Source: an uncultured Oscillospiraceae bacterium | GTDB taxonomy: Bacteria > Bacillota > Clostridia > Oscillospirales > Oscillospiraceae | Reading direction: 5' to 3' | DNA length: 45,684 nt | Assembly: GCA_910585265.1 (NCBI GenBank) | Contig: CAJUCA010000023.1 | Coordinates: 1-45,684, forward strand | Part shown: positions 22,291 through 29,819 of the stretch, in pieces | Position numbering within the stretch: the stretch's first letter is position 1 | Layout: every line of letters begins with the position of its first letter | Notes under the pieces: generated by a model | Told to the model about the DNA's origin: nothing | What the model saw: only the letters and a program-made list of their open reading frames with translations | The model's database searches: none | Program-made: the position numbers and the translations under genes

Positions 22291-23115
22291 ATGACTTCTA
22301 TTATTTCGATTATGAATTCAAAGGGTGGTGTAGGCAAAACAACAACCACTCTCAATCTGGGCGCGGCACTTGCCTCCAAAGGAAAGCGAGTCCTCCTGAT
22401 TGACAACGATCCTCAGGGCAACCTCACCGCTGCCCTTGGGTACACTCCGGCGGAGCAGAGCCGGACGTTTGCTAACCTCCTGCTGGCAGCTATTGACTAC
22501 CCGGAGGATTTAGAGCTTCATCTGCAACGCGGCGTGCTCCATGCGGACAACGGTTTGGATCTGCTCCCAGCCAATCGCAGATTGGCGGACGCAGCTGCCC
22601 GGCTCCAGGTGATGCAGCTTTCCCAATACAACGCCGTGGGAGATATGGAGCGTGCCAGCGAAAAAGTTATGGCCTCGCTACTGGGGCCGCTCCTGCAACA
22701 CTATGATTATATCACAATTGACTGCGGATTGAAACATGAACTTTTGACTGTCAACGCATTGTCGGCGTCGGACTACTGTATCATTCCGGTGCAGGCCCAT
22801 TTTTTGGCCAGTGAAGGTATTCCAGATGTGCTGGAATTGGTAAAGTCAGTTCAGGTCAAGTTTAACCCCAAGCTGAGAATTGCCGGCATCCTGCTGACCA
22901 TGTACCAGTCCCGGCCCCAGCTGTGCCAAAGCGTCAAGGCCAGCGTAGGCGAGATCTACGGCGAGTCCTTCCGTGTTTTCCAGCGGCCCATCGAATACTC
23001 CATCAAAGTAGCGGAGTGTCCGGCGGCAGGACAGAGCATTTTTGAGTATGCTCCCAAAAACGCCGCCGCCGAATCTTACCGCAGTCTGGCGGAGGAGGTG
23101 CTGGCCCTTGGCTAA
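22291..23115 (+). CDS. parA: ParA family partition ATPase
   Basis: A 274-residue P-loop ATPase. The deviant Walker A motif SKGGVGKTTTTLNLGAAL is at residues 10-27, LLIDNDPQGN carries the second conserved region, and YDYITIDCGLKHELL stands for Walker B. AGGAG precedes the ATG. ParA forms ATP-dependent gradients that move ParB-bound DNA. It is the first gene of island C and is coupled to parB by an 8-nt overlap. On conjugative elements such a pair stabilises the excised circular form. Confidence 0.93.
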   Translation: MTSIISIMNSKGGVGKTTTTLNLGAALASKGKRVLLIDNDPQGNLTAALGYTPAEQSRTFANLLLAAIDYPEDLELHLQRGVLHADNGLDLLPANRRLADAAARLQVMQLSQYNAVGDMERASEKVMASLLGPLLQHYDYITIDCGLKHELLTVNALSASDYCIIPVQAHFLASEGIPDVLELVKSVQVKFNPKLRIAGILLTMYQSRPQLCQSVKASVGEIYGESFRVFQRPIEYSIKVAECPAAGQSIFEYAPKNAAAESYRSLAEEVLALG

Positions 23116-24100
23116 AAAGGCAATGGATGACCTGCTGAAACGCAGAATGTCCGCCACCCAGCAGGCATCCGAATTGCAAGCCAGCGATGAAGCTTACGAA
23201 AAACTGTTCCGTGAGGCACCGCCTACGGCCAACGCCCGAATCTGCGAGATCCCGTTGGACAAGCTGACCCCTTTCTTCACTGCTGACATTGGTTTCAGAC
23301 CCTATACCCGGTCACAACTGGAGGCCTTTGCCGAGCAGCTCAAAGAAGAGGGGCTGATGGTGCGGATTATCGTTCGACCCATAGCAGACTGCGGTAGATA
23401 TGAAATCTTGGCAGGACATAACCGCACCAACGCGGCCCGCCTGGCTGGCTGGGTGGAGATCCCTGCTGAAATCGTGGAGGCCGATGATGCCCGGGCAATC
23501 GTCATTGCTACGTCAACCAACCTAATCCAGCGTCAAAACCTGTCCGTTATTGAGCGGGGTAAGGCATACAGAGCGTTGTTAGAGGCTAAAAACCGAAATG
23601 GTCAGAAGAATGCGGCCAGAGAAACCTTTGGCGATTCTCGCCAAAGGTATAATGCCCGCACACTGGTTGCGGAGTTCTTCGGTGTCACTGAGTATGAAAT
23701 CCGCAAGGCCATCAAACTGACCCAGCTTATCCCGGAATTGGCGGATATCCTGGAAAACAGGCCGAAACAACTGAACCTGGCCTGTGCGGAGCTGATTGCG
23801 GACTATGACGCCGAATCTCAGCGTGCGTTCATTGAAATGTGCACGATTGAGGGGAACCCGATCAACAAAGCCACTGTGCGGCACATCGTCAGCAGGTGTC
23901 CGCCTCCGACGGCAACAAAACAGGCCATGTTCAACGCATGGCACGAGTCACAGGCAGCAGCAGACGCGAAACGGGCGGCGCCACCGAAAAAGATATCTTT
24001 TGACCGTAAACGGTTTGCGCCCTACCTGGACAAACTGGGCAGCGAGCAAAAATTGGAGGACCTGTTTCTGGAGTTTTTGCGGGAGCGAGCAGGAGCCTGA
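23108..24100 (+). CDS. parB: ParB family partition protein
   Basis: About 330 residues. The N-terminal ParB/Srx domain contains IPLDKLTPF, RPYTRSQLEAFAEQLKEEGL and the motif AGHNRTNAARLAGW; the HTH region follows (TLVAEFFGVTEYEIRKAIKL). The start is taken as TTG at 23108 because the peptide (AKKAMDDLLKRRMS) is typical of element ParB proteins and AGGAGG lies 9 nt upstream; ATG at 23123 is an alternative. It overlaps parA. ParB binds parS and stimulates the ParA ATPase. Confidence 0.9.
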   Translation: MAKKAMDDLLKRRMSATQQASELQASDEAYEKLFREAPPTANARICEIPLDKLTPFFTADIGFRPYTRSQLEAFAEQLKEEGLMVRIIVRPIADCGRYEILAGHNRTNAARLAGWVEIPAEIVEADDARAIVIATSTNLIQRQNLSVIERGKAYRALLEAKNRNGQKNAARETFGDSRQRYNARTLVAEFFGVTEYEIRKAIKLTQLIPELADILENRPKQLNLACAELIADYDAESQRAFIEMCTIEGNPINKATVRHIVSRCPPPTATKQAMFNAWHESQAAADAKRAAPPKKISFDRKRFAPYLDKLGSEQKLEDLFLEFLRERAGA

Positions 24101-24146
24101 AATAGAGACAGGGACAATCTATCCGGTTGTCCCTGTCTGTTTGACG

Positions 24147-24380
24147 CTACTCTTGATTCAAAATGTCCATAACTTTTTTCAAGGGTAACTGATAGCATTC
24201 TGCAATTACTGCCGGCTCAAGAAAGTCTTTTATCGCGATTATGGCTTCTTTGACACTTTTTTCATAACCTTCCGCAAAGCTCTCTGCATAACCTTCCGCA
24301 AAGCTCTCTGCATAACCTTCCGCAAAGCCGTCAAGGTAACCGAGCCTGTATTCGTCCCGAAGCTTTTGCTCAATCGTCAT
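24147..24380 (-). CDS. Stand-alone Rpn C-terminal domain protein (RpnS-like paralogue)
   Basis: A 77-residue protein starting MTIEQKLRDEYRLGYLDG and ending AIKDFLEPAVIAECYQLPL plus KKVMDILNQE. It aligns with the last 61 residues of the Rpn protein just upstream (MTIAQKMLDERRIGYLDG ... ILDPTIIAEQFKVPLDRVLD). A GGGGG ribosome site lies 6 nt before the ATG. The middle has three near-identical FAEGYAES units made by a 24-bp DNA repeat. In E. coli, Rpn C-terminal products made from internal starts (RpnS) inhibit the full-length nuclease. This gene looks like a separate copy of that kind of protein; an inhibitor role is inference. Confidence 0.75.
   Translation of the reverse strand: MTIEQKLRDEYRLGYLDGFAEGYAESFAEGYAESFAEGYEKSVKEAIIAIKDFLEPAVIAECYQLPLKKVMDILNQE
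24264..24329 (-). repeat. 24-bp tandem repeat, 2.75 units
   Basis: The plus-strand unit ATAACCTTCCGCAAAGCTCT plus CTGC occurs at 24264-24287, 24288-24311 and partly to 24329. It is in frame (8 codons) and encodes the FAEGYAES units. Its copy number could change by slippage without breaking the frame. Confidence 0.85.
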
Positions 24381-24396
24381 ATGTGACCCCCTGTGG

Positions 24397-24582
24397 TTAT
24401 TTACTGGCTAAAATGTCCAACACCCGGTCCAGAGGCACTTTGAATTGCTCGGCAATAATTGTAGGGTCAAGGATTCCTCTTAACGAAATAATGTTCGCTC
24501 TCATCGTTTCTTCTCGGCCTTCTTCTTTGCCATCCAAATAGCCGATCCTGCGCTCATCCAGCATTTTTTGTGCGATGGTCAT
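24397..24582 (-). CDS. Internal in-frame start: RpnS-type C-terminal product
   Basis: Inside the Rpn gene the coding strand reads GGAGGTGTCGTATATG, placing an ideal ribosome site 8 nt before an in-frame ATG at 24582. The product (61 residues from MTIAQKMLDERRIGYLDG) is exactly the domain repeated as a separate gene next door. Intragenic antitoxins of this kind are established for E. coli Rpn proteins. Expression here is not shown. Confidence 0.65.
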   Translation of the reverse strand: MTIAQKMLDERRIGYLDGKEEGREETMRANIISLRGILDPTIIAEQFKVPLDRVLDILASK

Positions 24583-25218
24583 ATACGACACCTCCAATTC
24601 CTTGTCGCTGCGCACCTCTTGCATCCGCTCCCTGGTTTTCTGGACCAGGAGCGTTTCATACGGCTTCTCAATATCGTTTGTCCGGATTAAGTCCAGGAAT
24701 TCCAGGATAGACTTGCTGGCGTTTGCCTCCTGATAGTGGCTGTTCAGGAAAAATACATGGGATCCGTCCTCATAGGGCACATCCGTCCCCTTCAGCAGGG
24801 AAATCCGCTCTCCCACAGCTTTCCCAATATGGAAATAGTCAAAATCGCAGACAAAGATGATATAGCTTTCGGACAGGGCCGCGTAGTCCGCGCCTTTGGG
24901 CAGCTCGCTCCGGTCAATGCCGCTCTGGTAGAATCTGACCCGCTTGGGGAGGTCGTGGCGGCGGTCCGCCTGAATCTCCACGTTGAATACCGTACCCTTC
25001 TCGTCCTTCAGATATACGTCCAGACGAATGCCGTGGTACTCGTAGCTGTCGGTGAGATCCTTCTGCCGGTCCATGAACTCAATGCGCTGGATCTTCACCC
25101 CCAGCAGCTCTTCCAGGAACAGCCTGCATATCTCCTCTGAGCGCATGACCTGGCTGAACATGAAATCGTTGTGAAGCGGCAGTTCACTGAGCGGCGTAAT
25201 AGTGTATTTCTCGGCCAT
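24397..25218 (-). CDS. rpn: Rpn family PD-(D/E)XK nuclease (recombination-promoting nuclease/putative transposase)
   Basis: A 273-residue protein with the Rpn/PDDEXK_2 pattern: LPLHNDFMFSQVM at the start, LEELLGVKIQRIEFMD, then the nuclease core GIRLDVYLKDEKGTVFNVEI (D...E-x-Q: NVEIQ), LPKRVRFYQSGID and YIIFVCDFDYF. The C-terminal 61 residues form a separate helical domain with its own Shine-Dalgarno and ATG (see 24397-24582). Rpn proteins cleave DNA, aid recA-independent recombination and protect against phage. A strong promoter is upstream (25254-25282). The long form is intact, with catalytic residues visible. Confidence 0.87.
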   Translation of the reverse strand: MAEKYTITPLSELPLHNDFMFSQVMRSEEICRLFLEELLGVKIQRIEFMDRQKDLTDSYEYHGIRLDVYLKDEKGTVFNVEIQADRRHDLPKRVRFYQSGIDRSELPKGADYAALSESYIIFVCDFDYFHIGKAVGERISLLKGTDVPYEDGSHVFFLNSHYQEANASKSILEFLDLIRTNDIEKPYETLLVQKTRERMQEVRSDKELEVSYMTIAQKMLDERRIGYLDGKEEGREETMRANIISLRGILDPTIIAEQFKVPLDRVLDILASK

Positions 25219-25253
25219 GGGGACATCGCTCCAGTCCTCTATTTTCTATTGTC

Positions 25254-25282
25254 AGTATAGCACAGCAAAGCGGTTCGGTCAA
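25254..25282 (-). promoter_or_regulatory. Promoter of the Rpn locus
   Basis: On the minus strand TTGACC (25282-25277) and TATACT (25259-25254) are 17 bp apart, about 36 nt upstream of the Rpn start. This is one of the best sigma-70-type matches in the window. Confidence 0.7.
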
Positions 25283-25380
25283 TTTATGAGCCGGCGACTT
25301 TCCAATAATTTTTCATTTGAAGCTTGGCGCCACAAATGCGGCGTCAGGCTTTTCTTATGCCCGAAAAGAGGTGAAACAAC

Positions 25381-25773
25381 ATGAAAAGCAATCGACCCAC
25401 CCACAGCCCCTTTGACAGCGCCGCCATCGACCGCCTGCGCCGGATGGGGCTGGCAGCGGCGGACGGCTCTGTGGAGCGGGACGCCATGGCAGTGTTCTGC
25501 AATATTTTCGCCGGGCAGTTCTACGACGACCTGTGCGACTACCACCAGGACGATTCCAACGCCGTCAAGGCCGCCATCACCCCACTGGTGGACAGCGCGG
25601 ACACCGGCGATCCCCACGGAAAATTCCTGATGATCTGCCTGCAATATGACGGCATCTACCGCACCCTGCCCGACCCCGTTTGGTGGCTCAGCGGAAGTCC
25701 AGCGTTTGCCGAGACTTTCGCGGACGGCTTTCTTGCCCACTTGAAACGGCTGAATGAAACAACAGGAGGTTGA
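25381..25773 (+). CDS. Hypothetical conjugative-element protein
   Basis: A 130-residue soluble protein (FDSAAIDRLRRMGLAAADGS ... VERDAMAVFCNIFAGQFYDD). It has no domain I recognise. It is the first of three closely spaced plus-strand genes and its stop lies 5 nt before the next start, so they are probably co-transcribed. Base composition and codon use match the conjugation genes. The C-terminus LAHLKRLNETTGG overlaps the ribosome site of the next gene. Confidence 0.6.
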   Translation: MKSNRPTHSPFDSAAIDRLRRMGLAAADGSVERDAMAVFCNIFAGQFYDDLCDYHQDDSNAVKAAITPLVDSADTGDPHGKFLMICLQYDGIYRTLPDPVWWLSGSPAFAETFADGFLAHLKRLNETTGG

Positions 25774-25778
25774 ACTTG

Positions 25779-26213
25779 ATGGCACAGGACAACACGATTT
25801 ACATTGTCCCGGCCTCGCTGCAAGAGGCCAACGACTATTTGGCGGAGCACATCCGACAGTACCGGCCCATGCACGGCTGCAAATTCTCCGTGGGATGCGC
25901 CCTGGACGGGGAGCTGGTGGGCGCGGCCATCGTGGGGCGCGGCCGGGACGACAGCCAGGCCCTGCAAATTGACCGCATCTATACCACCGGGGGCCGAGCC
26001 ACCTACGGAATGCTCTACGGCGCGGCGGCCCGGGCGGCTCAGGCCCTGGGCTACTGGCGGATCATTGCCTTTCTGCGGTCAGGCAGGCCGGATTCCGCCC
26101 TGCGTGCGGCGGGATGGACACGTGCCGACCCTGCGGATACCGGCAGGAAGCAGGCATCAAAAAACCTGCGCTATGAACGGCTGCTGATGACGCGCCGCCG
26201 GTGGAGGAGGTGA
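25779..26213 (+). CDS. XF1762/GNAT-like family protein
   Basis: A 144-residue protein. IVPASLQEANDYLAEHIRQY at the start, then GCALDGELVGAAIVGRG and YGMLYGAAARAAQALGYWRI, resemble the core of GNAT-type acetyltransferases known as the XF1762 group, common on phages and mobile elements. The substrate is unknown. The ATG at 25779 is chosen with AGGAGG 9 nt upstream; a TTG at 25770 is too close to it. Confidence 0.7.
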   Translation: MAQDNTIYIVPASLQEANDYLAEHIRQYRPMHGCKFSVGCALDGELVGAAIVGRGRDDSQALQIDRIYTTGGRATYGMLYGAAARAAQALGYWRIIAFLRSGRPDSALRAAGWTRADPADTGRKQASKNLRYERLLMTRRRWRR

Positions 26214-26217
26214 GATC

Positions 26218-26610
26218 ATGAAGGGTATCAAAATTTACGCGCCCCCGGAGCGGGCCGCGCCCGTGGCCCGGTTTATCGACGGGCTGGATGCCAGACTGCG
26301 GGACAAGCTGATCCGTCAACTCATTGAGCTGCCCTGTACGCCCCGGTCCGCTCTGCGGGAGCCCCACTACAAGCACTTCACCCTGGAACGCTACCGGGAG
26401 CTCTACGAGCTGCGCGAGCGGGGCAAGGTGTTGGTGCGTGTCATCTTCACCATCCAACCTAACGGGGAGGTCATCCTGCTCCACGCCTTCATTAAACGGC
26501 AAAGCCGGGACACTATGCAGGCCCTGGAGCAATCGCTGAACATCCTGGCCCGAATCCGGGAGCGGCCGGAACTGACAGCAGAGTACATCGTGAAGGAGGA
26601 AACGCCGTGA
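26218..26610 (+). CDS. RelE/HigB-superfamily toxin-like protein (phage Gp49-like, DUF891)
   Basis: A 130-residue protein. It shows FIDGLDARLRDKLIRQLIEL, then LYELRERGKVLVRVIFTIQ and EVILLHAFIKRQSRDTM, the pattern of Gp49-like toxins whose relatives cut mRNA on ribosomes. Such toxins are normally followed by an XRE antitoxin; the next gene here is a membrane protein, so no partner is seen close by. It begins 4 nt after the GNAT-like gene. It may be an orphan, or be held by an antitoxin elsewhere, for example the small HTH protein at 44019-44288. Confidence 0.75.
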   Translation: MKGIKIYAPPERAAPVARFIDGLDARLRDKLIRQLIELPCTPRSALREPHYKHFTLERYRELYELRERGKVLVRVIFTIQPNGEVILLHAFIKRQSRDTMQALEQSLNILARIRERPELTAEYIVKEETP

Positions 26611-26696
26611 ACCTACATATGCCCATTCGCGGGCCCCCTGTGGGGTGTGCCCGGATATCCCAGCACCCAATTTTTTGAAAGGAGCTTTTGAACCCG

Positions 26697-27626
26697 ATGA
26701 AAAAGATTTGCCTTTGCCTGCTGCTGACGGCGGCGCTGACCATGAGCGCCAGCGCCCTGGAGGTGCCCACCAATACGGTGGTGCAGAATCTCAACGGCAG
26801 CCAGCAGGTGGTCAAGACCTATACCGTTTCCCCCGAGGTGGACGCCCAGACGCTGATCGAGGAGCCTTTTCAGCTGGACGGTTTTCTCTATACCTACGCG
26901 GACATCGTGAAGGAGGAAAACCGGGTGTCTGAGCGTCAGACCTACACTGAGACGGTGACGGTGGAGACGGCCAAGAAGAATCTGGATGTGATCCTGAAGG
27001 AGCTGGCCCCCACCATGGAGTATAACGATGGCACCTGGGCGGGCACTCTGGCCCTGGATCACACCAGCATCAATACCCAGGCGGCGGGCTACACCACCGG
27101 CAGCAGCACGGTGACGGCTACCAAGACCATCGGCCCGCTGGACCGCAATGATATGTCCTACGTCCCGGCCACCACGGTGAAAAATGGGGTAACGCTGAAC
27201 CTGTCCAGCGTGGACTGGCAGGTCATCGGCACCGACCTCACGGGGGATATGCTGGCCCCCTGCTCCTATCAGGCGGTGGCCACCTACACAGGAAAAAGCT
27301 ATTACAGCGCCGCCACCGGGTATGTCACCACCGCCAACTATGTGGGTGAGGTTACCCACGAGGGAGTGGAGAGCGTTACCTATCGGGTAACTTACCTGGG
27401 CGAGGAGCACCAGCCGGAGTCCAGCCCCGCCCCTACAGAGGAACAGCCCAACCTGTTCCAGCGGGTGGTGTCCTCCCCTAACTTTTTGCGCAACGTTTTG
27501 GGTGGTGCGGGGGCAATTACGGCAGTGGTGCTGACGGTACTGCTGATCCTGTCCCGCCGGGAGGTCAAGTCGCTGCGGACAGGAGACGTCGGAACGGACG
27601 ATGAAGAGGAGGAAAACGGAACATGA
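26697..27626 (+). CDS. Secreted single-pass membrane protein of the conjugation locus
   Basis: A 309-residue protein with a signal peptide (MKKICLCLLLTAALTMSASA), an extracellular beta-rich region and a C-terminal membrane segment (VLGGAGAITAVVLTVLLILS) followed by an acidic cytoplasmic tail. This architecture recurs next to sortases in clostridial conjugative elements; no activity is known. The ATG at 26697 is 12 nt from AAGGAG; a TTG at 26688 is 3 nt from it; neither is ideal. Its stop overlaps the sortase start. Confidence 0.75.
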   Translation: MKKICLCLLLTAALTMSASALEVPTNTVVQNLNGSQQVVKTYTVSPEVDAQTLIEEPFQLDGFLYTYADIVKEENRVSERQTYTETVTVETAKKNLDVILKELAPTMEYNDGTWAGTLALDHTSINTQAAGYTTGSSTVTATKTIGPLDRNDMSYVPATTVKNGVTLNLSSVDWQVIGTDLTGDMLAPCSYQAVATYTGKSYYSAATGYVTTANYVGEVTHEGVESVTYRVTYLGEEHQPESSPAPTEEQPNLFQRVVSSPNFLRNVLGGAGAITAVVLTVLLILSRREVKSLRTGDVGTDDEEEENGT

Positions 27627-28444
27627 AAAAGATGAGAACCCTGCTGGGGCTGGCCTTGGCGGTGGGGGCGGCGCTGTCTCTGACGGCACCGGCCTTTGCC
27701 TCGGACTACAGCTTTGCGACCACCGCGCCCCAGGACTACTACGGCAGCACCAGCTACGAGGATGTGTATGGATGCCAGTACAACTACGGCGGCAGGAATG
27801 CGGCGGACTACGATGTGCCCGAATTGGAGTACGGCCGCATGAGCACCACCCAGACGGGCATCATGGAGCAAACCATCCTGCCCGGTCTCCAAGGGACTGT
27901 GGTGCGCGACTCCGGCAGCTATGGGATCGGTGGTGAAGGCAGCGGCCCTCTTACCGAGCTGGTCATCGACGGCACCGGCGGCTCCGGCCCGGCTGTCACG
28001 CCCACCATACCCACCGTCCAACAGCCCATTTACACCAGCGTGTCCGGCATGGCCCGGGCGGATGGCAGCATCGGCACCCTGTCCATCCCCAAGCTGGGCA
28101 TCAGCGTGAAGGTGTGGGAGGGTGAGACCAACGCCAGCATGGCCAAGGGTGTGGGCCACTACAGCTCCACCTCTGGCTGGCAGGGAAACATCGGAATGTG
28201 TGGCCACAATCGAGGGGCCAGGTACAATATCGGCACCATCAAAAATCTCAAGCCGGGCGATATCATCACCTACACCACCATCTACGGTACCCGAACCTAT
28301 GAGGTCACCATGGTGAAGACCATCTCCAACACCGATTGGAGCTATCTCCAGGGCACCGCCGACAACCGTATCACCATCACCACCTGCCTGGAAAACCAGC
28401 CCACAAAAAGAATTTGTGTCCAGGCCGTGGAGAAAAGTGCCTGA
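27623..28444 (+). CDS. srt: Class D/B-type sortase
   Basis: A 273-residue protein with a cleavable signal peptide (ALSLTAPAFAS), a linker of about 110 residues and a C-terminal sortase domain (IGTLSIPKLGISVKVWEG). The catalytic His is in MCGHNRGARYN, the Cys in ITITTCLENQPT and the Arg in the following TKRICVQA. Sortases join LPxTG proteins to the wall or to each other. The likely substrate is the LPQTG adhesin at 29820-38109. There is no membrane anchor apart from the signal peptide, so if that is cleaved the enzyme is free outside the membrane. It overlaps the upstream membrane-protein gene by 4 nt. Confidence 0.88.
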   Translation: MKKMRTLLGLALAVGAALSLTAPAFASDYSFATTAPQDYYGSTSYEDVYGCQYNYGGRNAADYDVPELEYGRMSTTQTGIMEQTILPGLQGTVVRDSGSYGIGGEGSGPLTELVIDGTGGSGPAVTPTIPTVQQPIYTSVSGMARADGSIGTLSIPKLGISVKVWEGETNASMAKGVGHYSSTSGWQGNIGMCGHNRGARYNIGTIKNLKPGDIITYTTIYGTRTYEVTMVKTISNTDWSYLQGTADNRITITTCLENQPTKRICVQAVEKSA

Positions 28445-28521
28445 AACAGCCCTAAACACAGAAATTTTGGAAGGTGGTGACGCTGAATCATTTTATCGGC
28501 GCAGGGAATTTAAATAATCCT

Positions 28522-28550
28522 TTGACAAAACCACAATATGGGATTATGCT
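28522..28550 (+). promoter_or_regulatory. Promoter of the SLH-protein gene
   Basis: A perfect TTGACA (28522-28527) and TATGCT (28545-28550) are 17 bp apart, about 36 nt upstream of the SLH gene start. The preceding 75 nt are gene-free. Confidence 0.7.
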
Positions 28551-28585
28551 CGAATCAGAAAGAATTGGCAAAGGAGCGTGAACCC

Positions 28586-29749
28586 ATGAAGAAAAGGATA
28601 TGGTGCGCACTGTTATGCGCTGTGCTGGCCCTGTCCCTGGCTGTCCCATCATTCGCGGCCTACCGCGATGTGCCCGCTGGCCACTGGGCGGCGGGGGATA
28701 TCCAGTATGTGACGGAGCGGGGCCTGTTCAAGGGCACCGGCGGCGACACCTTTGGCCCATCCACCGAGATGAGCCGGGCCATGCTGGCCACGGTGCTGTA
28801 CCGCTATGCAGGAAGCCCCGCCGTGTGGGAAACTGTCCTCTACAGTGACGTAGCGGTCGAAACCTGGTATGCACCTGGCGTAGCGTGGGCCTATCAGAAC
28901 AGGATCTTTCCCAGTGCCAACTTGGAGCGGAGCCTGCTGTATCCCAGCGAAAACGTCCGGCGGGCGGAGTTCTGCGTCATGCTGTACCGCTTTGCCCAAT
29001 CGCTGGGCAAAGCCGATGCCGACCCATCTGCTGTGAATCGCGCTCCATTTACCGATATGGAGTGGAACCGGTTCTCCATGGCGGGTTTCGGGTCGCTGTA
29101 CAACGAGGCTGCGGAAGCTATGCTGGGCTGGGCCTGGCCCATGGGGATCATGGAGGGTACGTCTGCAACCACGATCAACCCACTGGGTACCATTACCCGG
29201 GCGGAGGTGGCGGCCATGCTGGCCCGCTTTGACCGCAATGTGCTGGGCGGGACGGAACCCACGGTGCAGCCATCCCCTGACCCAACACCTGATCCGAGCC
29301 CTGATCCCACTGACAACGGATATACCACCGCCGATGGGAAGCCGCTGACGGAAGAGAATGTGCAGTCAGCCATCAAAGCCCTACGAGCTACTTACCCCCC
29401 CGGAATAGTTTATCCCACCCCATATTGTTCTAAAAGCTTATCTGGCCGCCCTTATACAAACTGTGACCACTGTGCAGGTTGGGCTATGCTTTGCTCTGAT
29501 GCAGCATTTGGTAATCTTCCATGGCAGCACAAAATTGACCCACGATGGAGTGACATTCGAATTGGAGACCTCGTAGAGTACGATACGGCATCCAGCGGTC
29601 ATGTTGTAATTGTAGTAGAAAAGGCAGAAGAATATATCATTGTTACCGAGAGCGGAACCAACAACAAAGTTCGATGGAGTGGCCAGTATTTCAAGTCTTG
29701 GCTGGAGGATCAGCCCGGATACGCCATCTGGACACGCTATCCCGAATAA
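28586..29749 (+). CDS. SLH-domain protein with C-terminal CHAP-like domain
   Basis: A 387-residue secreted protein. A signal peptide (CAVLALSLAVPSFA) precedes three S-layer homology modules (YRDVPAGHWAAGDIQYVTER near residue 20; YSDVAVETWYAPGVAWAYQN; ITRAEVAAMLARF), which anchor proteins to wall polymers. A P-D-rich linker (PSPDPTPDPSPDPTD) leads to a C-terminal domain with YTNCDHCAGWAMLCSD, IRIGDLVEYDT and SGHVVIVVEK. Its order of Cys, then IxxGDLV, then His is that of CHAP/NlpC-like hydrolases. The DNA from about 29390 on is clearly richer in A/T than the first part, so the two halves probably have different origins. The ATG is 9 nt after AAGGAG. Confidence 0.83.
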   Translation: MKKRIWCALLCAVLALSLAVPSFAAYRDVPAGHWAAGDIQYVTERGLFKGTGGDTFGPSTEMSRAMLATVLYRYAGSPAVWETVLYSDVAVETWYAPGVAWAYQNRIFPSANLERSLLYPSENVRRAEFCVMLYRFAQSLGKADADPSAVNRAPFTDMEWNRFSMAGFGSLYNEAAEAMLGWAWPMGIMEGTSATTINPLGTITRAEVAAMLARFDRNVLGGTEPTVQPSPDPTPDPSPDPTDNGYTTADGKPLTEENVQSAIKALRATYPPGIVYPTPYCSKSLSGRPYTNCDHCAGWAMLCSDAAFGNLPWQHKIDPRWSDIRIGDLVEYDTASSGHVVIVVEKAEEYIIVTESGTNNKVRWSGQYFKSWLEDQPGYAIWTRYPE

Positions 29750-29766
29750 GTAAATATCTTACACCG

Positions 29767-29799
29767 AAAGGCCGGACTGCGAAGGCAGTCTGGCCTTTG
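29767..29799 (+). terminator. Intrinsic terminator after the SLH gene
   Basis: AAAGGCCGGACTGC pairs with GCAGTCTGGCCTTT (one G-T pair) around a short loop, with T-rich sequence at the end. It lies 20 nt before the adhesin start, so the adhesin's own expression needs read-through or a separate promoter that I do not see. Confidence 0.75.
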
Positions 29800-29819
29800 T
29801 CATGCGAGGAGGAAACGCA

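Noticed and set aside
24264..24329. Short direct repeats considered as a CRISPR array
   Set aside because: The units are contiguous with no spacers and lie in a coding frame giving FAEGYAES repeats.
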